A stretch of DNA of 64,000 nucleotides from Leifsonia aquatica (GCF_014190775.1 NZ_JACHVP010000001.1:744001-808000); one strand, 5' to 3'; positions 53,125 to 62,544 are shown, numbered from the stretch's first letter. Numbers and translations: made by a program. Notes: a model not told the origin generated them from the sequence alone.

Positions 53125-55202
53125 CGGGGGACGACCGTCGTGAAGCCGCCGGGCTCGACCGCGATCAATCCGCGGGCGCCGACGGTCTGCGCGCCGCCGA
53201 CCTGGCGGCCGGAGCTGTCGTAGCGGACGACGGTCGCCGGCGCCGACGTGCTCAGCCGCTGGGGGACGGGGAGCTTCGTCGCGTTGACGTAGACGTCGAG
53301 GCTCGACGAGCCGGTGAGGGCCAGATGGGAGACGACGGGCTGTACCAGCACCGCGTCCAGCTTCGCCGAGCCGGAGACGTGGGCCGTGACAGAGGTCGTC
53401 GAGGCGAGCACGGGCAGCGTCAGCGTCTGCGGGAGCAGGAGGACCGGGCTCGCGCCGCTGCCCTGGGCGGCGCCGGCCCGCACGTTGGCCGTCGAGCCGA
53501 GCGGCACGCTCACCCGGCCGAGCTGGGCGGTCCAGCGCGTGCTCCCCGAGCCGGCCGGCAGCCCGGTCGTGGGGTCGCCCGGGCCGAGGTCGGCGATCGG
53601 GAGGAGGCGGGCCGCCGGGTGACCGGTGGGCAGCGTCACGGTGACCGTGGCGCCCGACGCGGCGGCGACGTACGCGCCGCCCGACCAGTTCGCCGATCCG
53701 GTCCAGGCCGAGGCCGGGGTGACGACGGACGCCGAGCCCGTGAGCCGGCCGGACTCCGCCTCCACCACCTGGATGCCATCGGTCGCCGTCGTCCGGGTGA
53801 GGCTGGTCGCGGCGCGGGCGATGGAGGGATTGGCGTCGAGCGCGAGCATCGTGAGCTGGGTGTGGATGACGGACTCGGCGCCGCAGTTGCGGTTAACCGT
53901 GCCGTCGGCGGCGATGCCGTCGACGCACACGCCGGTCGCCGGGTCGTAGGCCGGGGTGCCGGCCGGATTGGCCCCGAAGAACCAGGCGGCCTGGGCTCCG
54001 GCCAGAGCGGCGAGCCCCGCGGCGCCGGTCGCGTCGGACGCGGCGACGAGGCCCTCGACCCGCGAGTCCACGCCGTAGGCGATCTGCGTGCGGTCGGCCG
54101 GGGTGGGCGTCCATCCGTTGTCCGGACCGCCGGAGGCCAGCAGCTGGGCGGTGAACTGGGCGAGGTCGGTGGTCGCCGCCTTCTGCAGCGACGCGTCGCC
54201 GAGGACGCTCGCCGCGGCGGTGAGCGCCGCCGGCTGCATCGCGCCCCAGGCGTGCCAGAACGTGGGGGAGTTCGCCTCGGGCAGGAGAGCGCCGAACGGC
54301 CACTGGCCGATCCCGCCGCTCGCGAGTTTCGCGATGCCCTCGGCGTACCGGGCGAGCGCCGTACGCGCGGTCTGGTCAGAGGGGGCGGCGGCGGCGTATG
54401 CGCTGAGGCCCAGCACGGCCTCCGCCGTCGGGCTCGCGCTCCCCGAGATCAGCCAGGCGGGGACGGTGACGCCGTTGGCGGTCGTCGTCGTGCCGTACTT
54501 GCTGAGCGATTGGCGGTCCAGCGCGCCGAGGGCGAGCCCGAGGCGGTCGGCGAGGAATCCCGCGAACTGCGGGTCCGCGTCACGGAAACCGGCGTAGCCC
54601 TCGCCGAGCGCCCACACGGTGCGGGCGAGCCAGAACGACTCGGCGGAGTCGCTCGGGTCGGGGAGCTCGACGGGGATGGCGGACGGGTTCAGGGTGCCGT
54701 CCGACTGCTGCCAGAGCACGACGTTGCCCGCGTTCGGGCCGGAGTCGGTCTGCAGATAGGTGAGGGAACGCAGCAGCTCGTAGGCGCTCTGCTTGCTCGA
54801 GGCGGTGCCATTCTGCTTCCAGTCCCGCAGATAGACGACCGCGGCGCGGGAGATGTCGTCGGCGTCGAACGCGCCTTGCGCGTACCAACCGCGCGCGGCG
54901 TCCGTGATGGGTCCGCCTCCCACCCGGGAGAAGGTGCCGTCGGTCTGCCGGTCGGCGTACACCCAGGGTGCGCGCGCCGACGGTTCGGTGTCCTGCCGGT
55001 AGGTGGTGTGCCCGGCGATGCCGGTGAGCAGCGGCACGTCGTCGAGGAGGAAGTCGAGGTGGGCGAGGTTCGTCAGCTTCGCGGGCGCGGCGGCCGTGCG
55101 ACTGCTGTCCGCGGCCGTCGCGGTGGCCGCTGCCGCGGGGAGGGCGAGCGCCGCCGTCACGAGCGTCGCGGTGGCGACGGCGAGCAGGGTGATCCGCTTC
55201 AT
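53121..55202 (-). CDS. Secreted (alpha/alpha)6-like protein with C-terminal beta domain, first gene of sugar operon
   Basis: 693 residues. A signal peptide (about 1-30, ending AAAATATA) gives export. Residues 40-480 are helix-rich, with segments such as RGWYAQGAFDADDISRAAVVYLRDW, SAESFWLARTVWALGEGY, and AAWFFGANPAGTPAYDPATGVCVDG, then NRNCGAESVIHTQLTMLALD, typical of six-hairpin glycosidases. Residues 490-690 are beta-rich, resembling a carbohydrate-binding domain (IQVVEAESGRLTGSASVV). Probable role: release of oligosaccharide outside the cell for the transporter; the family is not identified. ATG 55202 follows AAGGAAACGCA. A longer upstream frame is not used. Confidence 0.75.
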   Translation of the reverse strand: MKRITLLAVATATLVTAALALPAAAATATAADSSRTAAAPAKLTNLAHLDFLLDDVPLLTGIAGHTTYRQDTEPSARAPWVYADRQTDGTFSRVGGGPITDAARGWYAQGAFDADDISRAAVVYLRDWKQNGTASSKQSAYELLRSLTYLQTDSGPNAGNVVLWQQSDGTLNPSAIPVELPDPSDSAESFWLARTVWALGEGYAGFRDADPQFAGFLADRLGLALGALDRQSLSKYGTTTTANGVTVPAWLISGSASPTAEAVLGLSAYAAAAPSDQTARTALARYAEGIAKLASGGIGQWPFGALLPEANSPTFWHAWGAMQPAALTAAASVLGDASLQKAATTDLAQFTAQLLASGGPDNGWTPTPADRTQIAYGVDSRVEGLVAASDATGAAGLAALAGAQAAWFFGANPAGTPAYDPATGVCVDGIAADGTVNRNCGAESVIHTQLTMLALDANPSIARAATSLTRTTATDGIQVVEAESGRLTGSASVVTPASAWTGSANWSGGAYVAAASGATVTVTLPTGHPAARLLPIADLGPGDPTTGLPAGSGSTRWTAQLGRVSVPLGSTANVRAGAAQGSGASPVLLLPQTLTLPVLASTTSVTAHVSGSAKLDAVLVQPVVSHLALTGSSSLDVYVNATKLPVPQRLSTSAPATVVRYDSSGRQVGGAQTVGARGLIAVEPGGFTTVVPR

Positions 55203-55237
55203 TGCGTTTCCTTCGTCTGGTGTCCCGGCGGGTGACC

Positions 55238-55282
55238 TAAACCGGTTTAACGCACCGTAGGCGGGTTGAAGGGAGATGTCAA
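55238..55282 (-). promoter_or_regulatory. Sugar operon promoter with LacI operator
   Basis: TTGACA (55282-55277), a 17-nt spacer and TACGGT (55259-55254) form a near-consensus promoter. Four nt downstream lies the perfect palindrome TAAACCGGTTTA (55249-55238), placed on the transcription start, as expected for a LacI-family repressor. The rest of the 55203-55391 gap, toward the divergent baeRF gene, shows nothing more. Confidence 0.9.
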
Positions 55283-55391
55283 CAGGCGTTCCCGCTCCAG
55301 GTGCTCGGGGGCTTGTGGCACCGGTGGCGGGAGGCGAGACTGAACGGACCGGTCGCGGACGACCGCCGCCGGCGACGACCGAGGAGGAACC

Positions 55392-56513
55392 GTGGAGTAC
55401 AAGGACATTCCCACCAAGGCCGACATCGAGAGGATCGCCGCTCTGCGCGAGCCGGGATGCGTCAGCATCTACCTGCCCACCGGCACGACACCGCCCGAAG
55501 CGGATCGCGCGCGCATCGAGCTCAAGAACCATCTCAGCCAGGCGGTGCGGGCGCTGGAGGCGCTCGGCGTCGCGAAGGCCCGCATCCAAGCGGTGCAGGC
55601 GGAGGGGGAGGTGATCCTCGACGACCGGGACTTCTGGCGCTATCAGTCCCGTTCGCTCGCCGTGTTCCTCGACGGCGAGGTGGCGCAGACCTTCCGGCTG
55701 CCGAACCGTCTGAACAGCGCGTGCGAGGTCGCGGACCGGTTCTACGTGAAGCCGCTGCTGCGCGCCGTCACCTTCCCGCAGTCCGCGCTCATCCTGGCGC
55801 TCGCCCAGAACTCCGTCCGCCTGATCCGGATCGCCGCGGAGGCGCCTCCCACACCCGTCGAGGTCGAGGGGATGCCGCAGGACGTGGCCTCCGCCGCCGG
55901 ACTGCCGTCGATCAGCGGGCGCTCGCCGGACGGCCGCGTCCAGGGCTCCGAGGGCCAGAAGGTGCGGATGCTCGAGTATGTGCAGGCGATCGACCGCGCG
56001 CTGCATCCCTTGCTCGCGAACAGCACGGAACCGCTCATCCTCGCCGCTGCGGAGCCGCTCAGTGGCATCTTCCGCGGCGCGAGCACCTACCCCCACCTCG
56101 TCGAGGAGACCATCGGCGGCAACCCGGAGGAGAAGACCGACGAGGAGCTCTCCGCGGCGGCGCGGGGCGTGCTCGACGCCGTCTACGCCCGCAAGACCGA
56201 CGAGCTCAAGGACGACTTCGAGGCGCGGATCGCGGCCGGGACGGCCCTCGTCGACCTGAGCGACATCGCCCGTGCGGCGACGTTCGGTGCCGTCGAGTCG
56301 CTGGTCTTCGACATCGACCGGCGCGTGCCGGGAACGGTCGACGACGAGAGCGGCGCGATCGACCTCGCCCCGGAGGACGCGCCCGGCTACTACGGCGTGG
56401 TGGACGAGATCATCCGCCGCTCCCTCGCCTCGAAGGCGAAGGTCTACGCCGTGCGCGCGGAGGACGTGCCGGGCGGCGGTGCCGTCGCCGCGGCGGTGCG
56501 CTTCCCGGTCTAG
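55392..56513 (+). CDS. baeRF-family protein (bacterial archaeo-eukaryotic release-factor-like)
   Basis: 373 residues. Features of the baeRF3 family are seen: LREPGCVSIYLPTG at the start, ALILALAQNSVRLIRIAAE in the middle, PLILAAAEPLSGIFRGAST and VDLSDIARAATFGAVESLVFDID near the end. These are eRF1/Vms1/Pelota-like folds in bacteria, thought to release or cleave peptidyl-tRNA on stalled ribosomes; experimental evidence is limited. GTG start. Its last four bases, CTAG, are shared with the stop of the convergent DUF2017 gene. Confidence 0.87.
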   Translation: MEYKDIPTKADIERIAALREPGCVSIYLPTGTTPPEADRARIELKNHLSQAVRALEALGVAKARIQAVQAEGEVILDDRDFWRYQSRSLAVFLDGEVAQTFRLPNRLNSACEVADRFYVKPLLRAVTFPQSALILALAQNSVRLIRIAAEAPPTPVEVEGMPQDVASAAGLPSISGRSPDGRVQGSEGQKVRMLEYVQAIDRALHPLLANSTEPLILAAAEPLSGIFRGASTYPHLVEETIGGNPEEKTDEELSAAARGVLDAVYARKTDELKDDFEARIAAGTALVDLSDIARAATFGAVESLVFDIDRRVPGTVDDESGAIDLAPEDAPGYYGVVDEIIRRSLASKAKVYAVRAEDVPGGGAVAAAVRFPV

Positions 56514-57013
56514 CGGCGGCTGAGGGACAGCACGAGGGACTCCTGCACGACGGCGAGCCAGTCGAAGACCGTGCGACGGATCTGCGACTCCTCGTCGTGC
56601 AGGTCTCCCTCGTCGCCGTCCTGCAGGATCCCGAGCCGGGCGGCGAGCACGAGGCGGATGTCGGTCAGGCAGCGGAGCCACGCAGTCGCCTGCGCCTCGT
56701 CGAGCGTGACGTCCACGCGGGAGGCATCGGACCGGGCGAGGCATTCGACGACGATGCGGGCGTTGAGCGCCTTGCGTTCCGCGATGCCGTCCGCCGTGAA
56801 CCGCCGGAACTCGGCGGAGGCCGCCGGGTCGCCGGGGTAGGCGTCCGGCATGAGCCGGATCAGCGCCGGGTCGCTGCGGAGCTCGTCGTCCTCGATCGCC
56901 GCCTCGGATGCCAGCTCGGCGGCGTCGGTGGCGAGGCGCAGCAGCAGTTCCGCCTCCTCCGCCTCGAACCGAGCGGCGACACGGCCGTGGCCGACGGGAT
57001 GGAAGAGCCTCAT
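56510..57013 (-). CDS. DUF2017 protein
   Basis: 167 residues of DUF2017, usually found next to clpS in actinobacteria. Seen are [19 protein letters not shown] near the N-terminus, [26 protein letters not shown], and [15 protein letters not shown] and [17 protein letters not shown] towards the C-terminus; it is mostly helical. The constant pairing with ClpS suggests a role in N-degron proteolysis, still unproven. Its ATG overlaps the clpS stop (ATGA). Confidence 0.93.
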   Translation of the reverse strand: MRLFHPVGHGRVAARFEAEEAELLLRLATDAAELASEAAIEDDELRSDPALIRLMPDAYPGDPAASAEFRRFTADGIAERKALNARIVVECLARSDASRVDVTLDEAQATAWLRCLTDIRLVLAARLGILQDGDEGDLHDEESQIRRTVFDWLAVVQESLVLSLSRR

Positions 57014-57312
57014 GCGTCCGCCTTCGTCAGCGTCGCCCACAGTCCGTAGTCGTGCATCGCCTCCACGTGCCGCTCCATCTCCTCGCGGGTGCCGGTCGCG
57101 ACGACGGCGCGACCCTCGTTGTGCACCAGCATCATCAGGCGTTCGGCCTCCGTGCGGGGATACCCGAAATAGGTGCGGAACACGTGGGTGACGTACGACA
57201 TGAGGTTCACGGGGTCGTTCCACACGATGGTGACCCAGGGTGCGCCGAGCTCGAGGCGCTCCTCGAGGCCGACCGACCCCTCGGTCCGCTCCGCCGGTCC
57301 CGCATCCGTCAT
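57010..57312 (-). CDS. clpS: ATP-dependent Clp protease adaptor ClpS
   Basis: 100 residues. ClpS delivers proteins with N-degron residues to ClpAP/ClpCP. The substrate and binding-pocket region [21 protein letters not shown] and [41 protein letters not shown] match. The N-terminal 25 residues are acidic and disordered. Its ATG overlaps the stop of the upstream GH15 gene, which is an unusual partner. Confidence 0.95.
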   Translation of the reverse strand: MTDAGPAERTEGSVGLEERLELGAPWVTIVWNDPVNLMSYVTHVFRTYFGYPRTEAERLMMLVHNEGRAVVATGTREEMERHVEAMHDYGLWATLTKADA

Positions 57313-59084
57313 CGGCTCGCCGCCGCGATCGCGTCCGCCGCCCGCACGAGCGTGAGGTGCGTGAGCGCCTGGGGGGTGTTGCCGGCCTGGGAACGCCCCT
57401 CGACGTCGTATTCCTCCGAGAGCATGCCCACGTCGTTGGCGAGGGACACCAGCCGGTCCATCAGCCGGCGCGCGTCGTCGAGCCGGTGCGAGTGCGCGTA
57501 CTGCTCGACGAGCCAGAACGAGCAGGCGAGGAAGGGATGCTCACCCGGCGGGAGGCCGTCGACGCCCTGCTCCGTGCGGTAGCGCAGCACGAGATCGTGG
57601 CGCAGCAGGTCCTGCTCGATCGCGCGCACCGTGCCGAGCATGCGCGGATCCTCCCAGTCGACGTAGCCGACCTGGGCGAGCTGGAGCAGCGACGCATCCA
57701 CCTCCCGCGTGCCGTAGTGCTGCACGTAGGTGCCGCGCACCCGGTCGAAGCCGTTCGCCTCGATGTCGGCCCTGACCTCGTCGCGCAGGGTGCGCCAGCG
57801 GACCACCGGGCCCTCGAGCCCGTCGCGCTCCACCGCGCGGACCGCGCAGTCGAACGCCGCCCAGACGAGGGCCCGCGAGTGCGTGAACGTCTGCGGTTCG
57901 CCGCGGATCTCCCAGATGCCGTGGTCCGGCTCCCGCCAGTGCTCCTCCAGGTATCCCATCAGCGCGCGCTGCAGCGCCCACGAGAACCGCGTCTCGCCGT
58001 TGCCGAGCCGGCGCCCGCGGTCGAGGCCGATCATCACCTCGCCGATCACGTCGGCCTGGAACTGGGTCGACGCGCCGTTGCCGATGCGCACCGGATGCGC
58101 GCCCTGATATCCGGGGAGGGAGGTGAGCTCCCGCTCGGCCAGGTCACGCTCGCCGGAGAGGCCGTACATGATCTGCAGGTCGGCGGGGTCGCCGGCGATG
58201 GCGCGCAGCAGCCAGTCGCGCCAGTGGTCGACGTAGTCGTCGTAGCCGTGGGCGAGCAGCACGCCGATGGTCAGGGACGCGTCGCGCAGCCACACATAGC
58301 GGTAGTCCCAGTTGCGCTCGCCGCCGAACGCCTCGGGGAGGGAGGTCGTCGCGGCCGCGACGATCCCACCCGTCTCGAGGTGCGTCAGGGCGCGGAGGAG
58401 CAGCAGGGAGCGCACGACCTCGTCGCGGTACGGCCCGTCATGGTTGCAGCCCTCGGCCCAGCGGGTCCACCAGGTACGGGTCTGCTCCAGCGCGTGGTCG
58501 ACGTCGAGCGCCTCCGGGGTCGCGCGGTGCGAGGGAAACCAGGTGAGGGTGAGGTCGACGGTCTCGCCGGCCTTCACGGCGAACTCCCCGTGGTGGGCGT
58601 GATCGGTCGCGTGGAGCACCGGCCCGCGCACGACGATGGCGTCGGGCCCGGCGACCGCGACCAGCGCGGACGGGTGCTCGGCGGTGTCCTTGCGCACCCA
58701 GGGCGTCGCGGAGGCGTAGCCGAACCGGATCCGCAGCTCCTGCTGCATCCGCACGGTGCCGCTCACGCCCCGCACGCGGCGGATCACGTCGGCTCGATGG
58801 TCGCCCATCGGCATCGTGTCGGTGACGTCCACCTCCCCGTCGCCGGTGCGCCAGCGCGTGATGAGCGTCATCGTGTCGCCCTCGTAGTGACGTGTGCTCT
58901 TGGCGGAGGCGTCGACGGGCGCGACGAGCCAGCGGCCGTGATCCTCGGTGCCGAGGAGGGCGCCGAACATCGACGACGAGTCGTAGCGGGGGAGGCACAG
59001 CCAGTCGATGCTGCCGTCCTTGCCCACGAGCGCTCCGGTGAAGCAGTCACTGATCAGGGCGTATTCCTCGATGGGGAGCGACAT
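57309..59084 (-). CDS. GH15 glucoamylase/trehalase-family enzyme
   Basis: 591 residues. Catalytic (alpha/alpha)6 motifs include [23 protein letters not shown] and the [24 protein letters not shown] acid/base region, with [16 protein letters not shown] at the end; an N-terminal beta-sandwich (residues 1-230) precedes them. Homologues of this type in actinobacteria are mainly trehalases, so cleavage of trehalose or other alpha-glucosides is likely (inference). There is no signal peptide, so it is cytosolic. It starts at ATG 59084 with GGGGAT before and is followed by the overlapping clpS. It is divergent from zwf. Confidence 0.9.
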   Translation of the reverse strand: MSLPIEEYALISDCFTGALVGKDGSIDWLCLPRYDSSSMFGALLGTEDHGRWLVAPVDASAKSTRHYEGDTMTLITRWRTGDGEVDVTDTMPMGDHRADVIRRVRGVSGTVRMQQELRIRFGYASATPWVRKDTAEHPSALVAVAGPDAIVVRGPVLHATDHAHHGEFAVKAGETVDLTLTWFPSHRATPEALDVDHALEQTRTWWTRWAEGCNHDGPYRDEVVRSLLLLRALTHLETGGIVAAATTSLPEAFGGERNWDYRYVWLRDASLTIGVLLAHGYDDYVDHWRDWLLRAIAGDPADLQIMYGLSGERDLAERELTSLPGYQGAHPVRIGNGASTQFQADVIGEVMIGLDRGRRLGNGETRFSWALQRALMGYLEEHWREPDHGIWEIRGEPQTFTHSRALVWAAFDCAVRAVERDGLEGPVVRWRTLRDEVRADIEANGFDRVRGTYVQHYGTREVDASLLQLAQVGYVDWEDPRMLGTVRAIEQDLLRHDLVLRYRTEQGVDGLPPGEHPFLACSFWLVEQYAHSHRLDDARRLMDRLVSLANDVGMLSEEYDVEGRSQAGNTPQALTHLTLVRAADAIAAASR

Positions 59085-59113
59085 ATCCCCAGTATGGCCG
59101 TACTGTGATGTTC

Positions 59114-60490
59114 ATGACGCAGACCGTCGACACTCTCGCGATTCTCGGAGCGAGCGGCGATCTTTCCGCCCGCCTGCTGCTCCCCGCCATCGGCCAGCTC
59201 CTGTCGGATCACCCGGATCGCCGGTTCCGTCTGGTCGGCGCCGGCTTCGAGGACTGGACGGACGCGCACTGGCGCTCCGTCGTGCGCGCGTCGTTCAAGA
59301 CCATGAAGGCGACGGGGCCGGCCGTTGAGGAAGTACTCAAGGAGACCGTCTACGTGCAGGCCGATGTCACGCAGGCCGCGGACCTCGAACGCATCTTCGC
59401 CGCCTGCGAGGGCGCGCCCGCCCTGTACTTCGCCCTGCCGCCGGCGATCACCGCGAAGGCGTGCGGCGTGCTCGGCACGATGGACCTCCCACGTGGGCTG
59501 ACGCTCGCCCTCGAGAAGCCGTTCGGCACGGACAAGCGCAGCGCCATCGCCCTCAACAAGCAGCTCGCCACCCTGGTGCCGGAGGACCGCATCCACCGCG
59601 TCGACCACTTCCTCGGCCGGTCGACCGTCTTCAACCTCATCGGGCTGCGGTTCGCGAACAGCATCCTGGAGCCGCTCTGGAACAGCGACCACATCGAGCG
59701 GGTCGACATCGTCTACGACGAGTCGCTCGCGCTCGAGGGCCGGGCCCGCTACTACGACAACGCCGGTGCGCTGGTCGACATGATCCAGAGCCACCTGCTG
59801 CAGGTCCTGGCCGTGGTGGCGATGGAGCCGCCGTCGACGCTCGACGCGGTCGACCTCCGCGACGCCAAGGCCACGGTGCTCCGCGCGACCCGGGTCTGGA
59901 AGGACAGCCCGGTCGAGTCGAGCAGGCGGGCGCGATACACCGCGGGCCAGGTCGAGGGCGAGACGGTCCCGTCGTACGTCAAGGAGCCAGGAGTCGACCC
60001 CTCCCGCGGCACGGAGACGCTCGCCGAGGTGACCCTGCAGATCGACACGTGGCGCTGGGCGGGTGTGCCGTTCACGCTGCGGTCCGGCAAGGCGCTGGGG
60101 GAGCGGCGCCGGGAGGTCGTGGTGACGTTCAAGCCGGCCCGCCACGTGCCCAAGGGTCTCAAGGGCACGAAGGAGCCGACGAAGCTCCGGATCATGCTGG
60201 CTCCCGACGAGATGTCGCTGGAGCTCAACGTCAACGGTCCGGGCGACCCGTTCGAGATCGAGCGCGCGGCGCTGAGCGTCTCGTTCGGGCCGGGCCAGCT
60301 GCTCGCGTACGGTGAGGTCTTGGAAGGGATCCTGGACGGGGATCCGTCGCTCTCGGTGCGCGGCGACACCGCGGTCGACTGCTGGCGGATCGTCGCACCG
60401 GTGTTGACGGAGTGGCGCAAGGACGAGGTCCCGCTGCAGAACTACCGCGCGGGGTCGGAGGGCCCAGCATCCTGGAAGCGGATCGGCTGA
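59114..60490 (+). CDS. zwf: Glucose-6-phosphate dehydrogenase, short form
   Basis: 458 residues. It oxidises glucose-6-phosphate to 6-phosphogluconolactone. Seen are the NADP-binding start LGASGDLSARLLLPAIGQLL, EKPFGTDKRSAI, the active-site RIHRVDHFLGRSTVFNLIGLRFAN (canonical RIDHYLGK in shifted form), and the RSGKALGERRREVVVTF ending. It is shorter than the usual 490-510 residues, so it may be a divergent second G6PDH. A TACTGT box (59101-59106) lies 7 nt before the ATG, predicting a leaderless message; ATG 59108 is an alternative. Confidence 0.88.
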   Translation: MTQTVDTLAILGASGDLSARLLLPAIGQLLSDHPDRRFRLVGAGFEDWTDAHWRSVVRASFKTMKATGPAVEEVLKETVYVQADVTQAADLERIFAACEGAPALYFALPPAITAKACGVLGTMDLPRGLTLALEKPFGTDKRSAIALNKQLATLVPEDRIHRVDHFLGRSTVFNLIGLRFANSILEPLWNSDHIERVDIVYDESLALEGRARYYDNAGALVDMIQSHLLQVLAVVAMEPPSTLDAVDLRDAKATVLRATRVWKDSPVESSRRARYTAGQVEGETVPSYVKEPGVDPSRGTETLAEVTLQIDTWRWAGVPFTLRSGKALGERRREVVVTFKPARHVPKGLKGTKEPTKLRIMLAPDEMSLELNVNGPGDPFEIERAALSVSFGPGQLLAYGEVLEGILDGDPSLSVRGDTAVDCWRIVAPVLTEWRKDEVPLQNYRAGSEGPASWKRIG

Positions 60491-60502
60491 GCCCGCGGCG
60501 GG

Positions 60503-60964
60503 TCAGGCGGCGTTGCGCTCCACGATCGCGGGGATCTCGCCGGTGACGGGCTTGCGGAGGTCGGTCCAGACGGTGATGGGGGCGGGCTCCCAGCCGAATG
60601 CGGCCGGCTCGTCGCTCTCGTCGGCGGCGATGGTCTCGTCGGTCTCGATGCTCTCGGCGACGGGCGCGCTCTCGGAGGGTGCCAGGTGCTGCGGCTCGGT
60701 GACCGCGCCGATCTCGCCCGCTTCGAGGCGATTGCGCGCGTCGACGAGCGCCGCGGCGATGCCGACGGAGACGGACTGCGCGAGCACGGAGTGGAAGATG
60801 GTGTCGGTGTCGTCGGCCGAACGGCGCGAGACCGTCCATTCGCCGCTCTCGCCGATCAGCTCGGCGATCTTGCCGTGCACGATCTCGAGGATCTGCGCGT
60901 CCGTCAACTGAGGGACCGGCGCCGCCGGAACCTCTGCCGCGGCGTGCCGCCTGCGTCCAAACAT
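60503..60964 (-). CDS. Hypothetical protein with acidic C-terminal part
   Basis: 153 residues from ATG 60964, which has AAGGGG 8 nt upstream. The N-terminus is basic (MFGRRRHAAAEV). Residues 20-80 are regular and helical (DAQILEIVHGKIAELIGESGEW, then DTIFHSVLAQSVSVGIAAALVD). A disordered stretch rich in Glu, Ala and Pro (ETDETIAADESDEPAAFGW) precedes a short ending with PITVWTDLRKPV. No known family was recognised. It converges on zwf. Confidence 0.65.
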   Translation of the reverse strand: MFGRRRHAAAEVPAAPVPQLTDAQILEIVHGKIAELIGESGEWTVSRRSADDTDTIFHSVLAQSVSVGIAAALVDARNRLEAGEIGAVTEPQHLAPSESAPVAESIETDETIAADESDEPAAFGWEPAPITVWTDLRKPVTGEIPAIVERNAA

Positions 60965-61062
60965 CGCGATACCCCTTCCCTGGCTCTCCGTCGTTACCAG
61001 TGTCGGGGAGGAACGGGCTGTCTGCGGCGCGGACACGCCGGTTGATCAGCGGAATTCCGCGG

Positions 61063-61281
61063 TCAGGAGCCCTTTCGGGAGCCCAGCGGCTTCGCCTCGC
61101 GCTCGGCGGCGTCCTTCGAGTCCTCCACCACGGTGCCGATGGCGATCGCCAAGGACAGGGCGGCACTGATCCAGAGCAGGGGGACACGCCAGTCCCGCAC
61201 CCCGCTCCTGGTCGACTGGATGGTGGTCCACAGGCCCATGATGGCCGAGAGCACCGCGCCGTTGAAGACGTACTTGCGCAT
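61063..61281 (-). CDS. Small two-helix membrane protein
   Basis: 72 residues. Two hydrophobic helices (VFNGAVLSAIMGLWTTIQS and VPLLWISAALSLAIAIGTVVE) with a basic C-terminus (REAKPLGSRKGS). The start ATG 61281 has AAAGGA 5 nt upstream; ATG 61287 is too close to it. No family recognised. A strong reading frame on the opposite strand begins at 61360. Confidence 0.6.
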   Translation of the reverse strand: MRKYVFNGAVLSAIMGLWTTIQSTRSGVRDWRVPLLWISAALSLAIAIGTVVEDSKDAAEREAKPLGSRKGS

Positions 61282-61359
61282 CCGCATCCTTTCGCTCTTC
61301 CCGTAGCGTACGCTGCCTACGGCGCCGGGGGGACCCGGCCCTGCGGAAAGGGATTCGGG

Positions 61360-62514
61360 ATGCGCACTGCCGTCGTCGGGGCGGTCCTCCTCGTGTTGGG
61401 CGCGATCGCGGTCGCGGTCGGGATCCTGCCGCTGCCGGAGGTCGCGGTGCTGTGGGACCGGGTGTGGCCCATCCTGCTGTTCGTCGTCGCGGTCACGGTC
61501 GTCACAGAGCTGGCCGCGGAGGCGGGCCTCTTCACCTGGGTCGCTCAGCGCGCGGCGCGCTGGGGGCGCGGGCGCGCCTGGGTGCTCTGGCTGCTCGTGG
61601 TGCTCGTCGCCGCGCTGTGCACGATCTTCCTCTCGCTCGACACGACGGCCGTCCTGCTGACGCCGGTGGTGATCGTGCTCGCCCGGCACGCCGGGCTCAA
61701 CCCGCTGCCGTTCGCACTCACGACGGTGTGGATGGCGAACGCCGGCTCGCTGCTGCTGCCGGTCTCGAACCTGACCAACCTGCTGGCCCAGCACGCCATG
61801 GGGGACCCGTCGCCGGCGGCGTTCGCGGCGCTGATGTGGGCACCGGCGCTGGTCGCGATGATCGTGCCGATGGTGGCGGTCTTCGTCATCGCGCGGCGGT
61901 CGCTCGTCGTGCGCTACGAGCCGGGCGAGGAGGAGCCGGTCGGCGACCGGGTGCTCTTCGCGACGAGCGCGGTCGTCGTCGTCGCCCTCGTTCCGCTGCT
62001 CGTCTCCGGTCTTCCCGTCTGGCTGCCGGCCTCCGCCGCCGCGATCGTGCTCGGTGTGGTGTTCCTCGTGCGGCGGCGGTCGGTGCTCCGCTTCGGGCTG
62101 GTCCCGTGGCAGCTGGTGGTGCTCGCCTCCGGCCTGTTCCTGTTCATCGAGGCGTTGCACGCCGTCGGGCTCGGCGCTCTGCTCGCCGCGGTCTCGGGGA
62201 CCGGGGAGTCGCCGCTTGCGCTGCTGCGGCTCTCGCTCACCGGGATGGTCGGGGCGAACGCGATCGACAACCTCCCCGCCTACCTGGCTCTCGAGCCGGT
62301 GGCGGGATCCCCGGTGCGGCTCGCCGCCCTGCTCATCGGCGTCAACGCGGGGCCGCTCATCACGCCGTGGGCGTCCCTCGCGACCCTGCTCTGGCATCAG
62401 CGGTTGACGTCGTTCGACGTGGAGCTGCGGTGGAAGCGCTACGTGCTGCTCGGCGCCATCGTTGCGCCGGTCACCGTCGTGCTCGCCACGCTCGCGCTCG
62501 CGGTCACCGGCTGA
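61360..62514 (+). CDS. ArsB/SLC13-like anion transporter
   Basis: 384 residues with about ten helices. Repeat-type segments are seen: FLSLDTTAVLLTPVVIVLARHAGLNPLPF, ANAGSLLLPVSNLTNLLAQHAMGDPSPAAF and ANAIDNLPAYLALEPVAGSPVRLAALLIGVNAGPLITPWASLATLLW, which resemble the ArsB/NhaD (IT superfamily) family carrying arsenite, anions or sodium. No arsenic-resistance gene is nearby, so arsenite export is only one possibility. ATG 61360 follows AAAGGG at about 7 nt. Confidence 0.83.
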   Translation: MRTAVVGAVLLVLGAIAVAVGILPLPEVAVLWDRVWPILLFVVAVTVVTELAAEAGLFTWVAQRAARWGRGRAWVLWLLVVLVAALCTIFLSLDTTAVLLTPVVIVLARHAGLNPLPFALTTVWMANAGSLLLPVSNLTNLLAQHAMGDPSPAAFAALMWAPALVAMIVPMVAVFVIARRSLVVRYEPGEEEPVGDRVLFATSAVVVVALVPLLVSGLPVWLPASAAAIVLGVVFLVRRRSVLRFGLVPWQLVVLASGLFLFIEALHAVGLGALLAAVSGTGESPLALLRLSLTGMVGANAIDNLPAYLALEPVAGSPVRLAALLIGVNAGPLITPWASLATLLWHQRLTSFDVELRWKRYVLLGAIVAPVTVVLATLALAVTG

Positions 62515-62544
62515 GCCGGACCACGAACGCGAGCGGCGCTGCGG

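Noticed and set aside
55203-56744. Upstream extension of the secreted-protein frame on the minus strand
   Set aside because: It runs opposite the baeRF gene and would hide the signal peptide; the ATG at 55202 has a Shine-Dalgarno and a promoter directly upstream.
61360-62514. Arsenic-resistance operon
   Set aside because: The carrier is ArsB-like, but no arsC or acr genes are near, and the ArsR-type regulator is 17 kb away with a different divergent partner.
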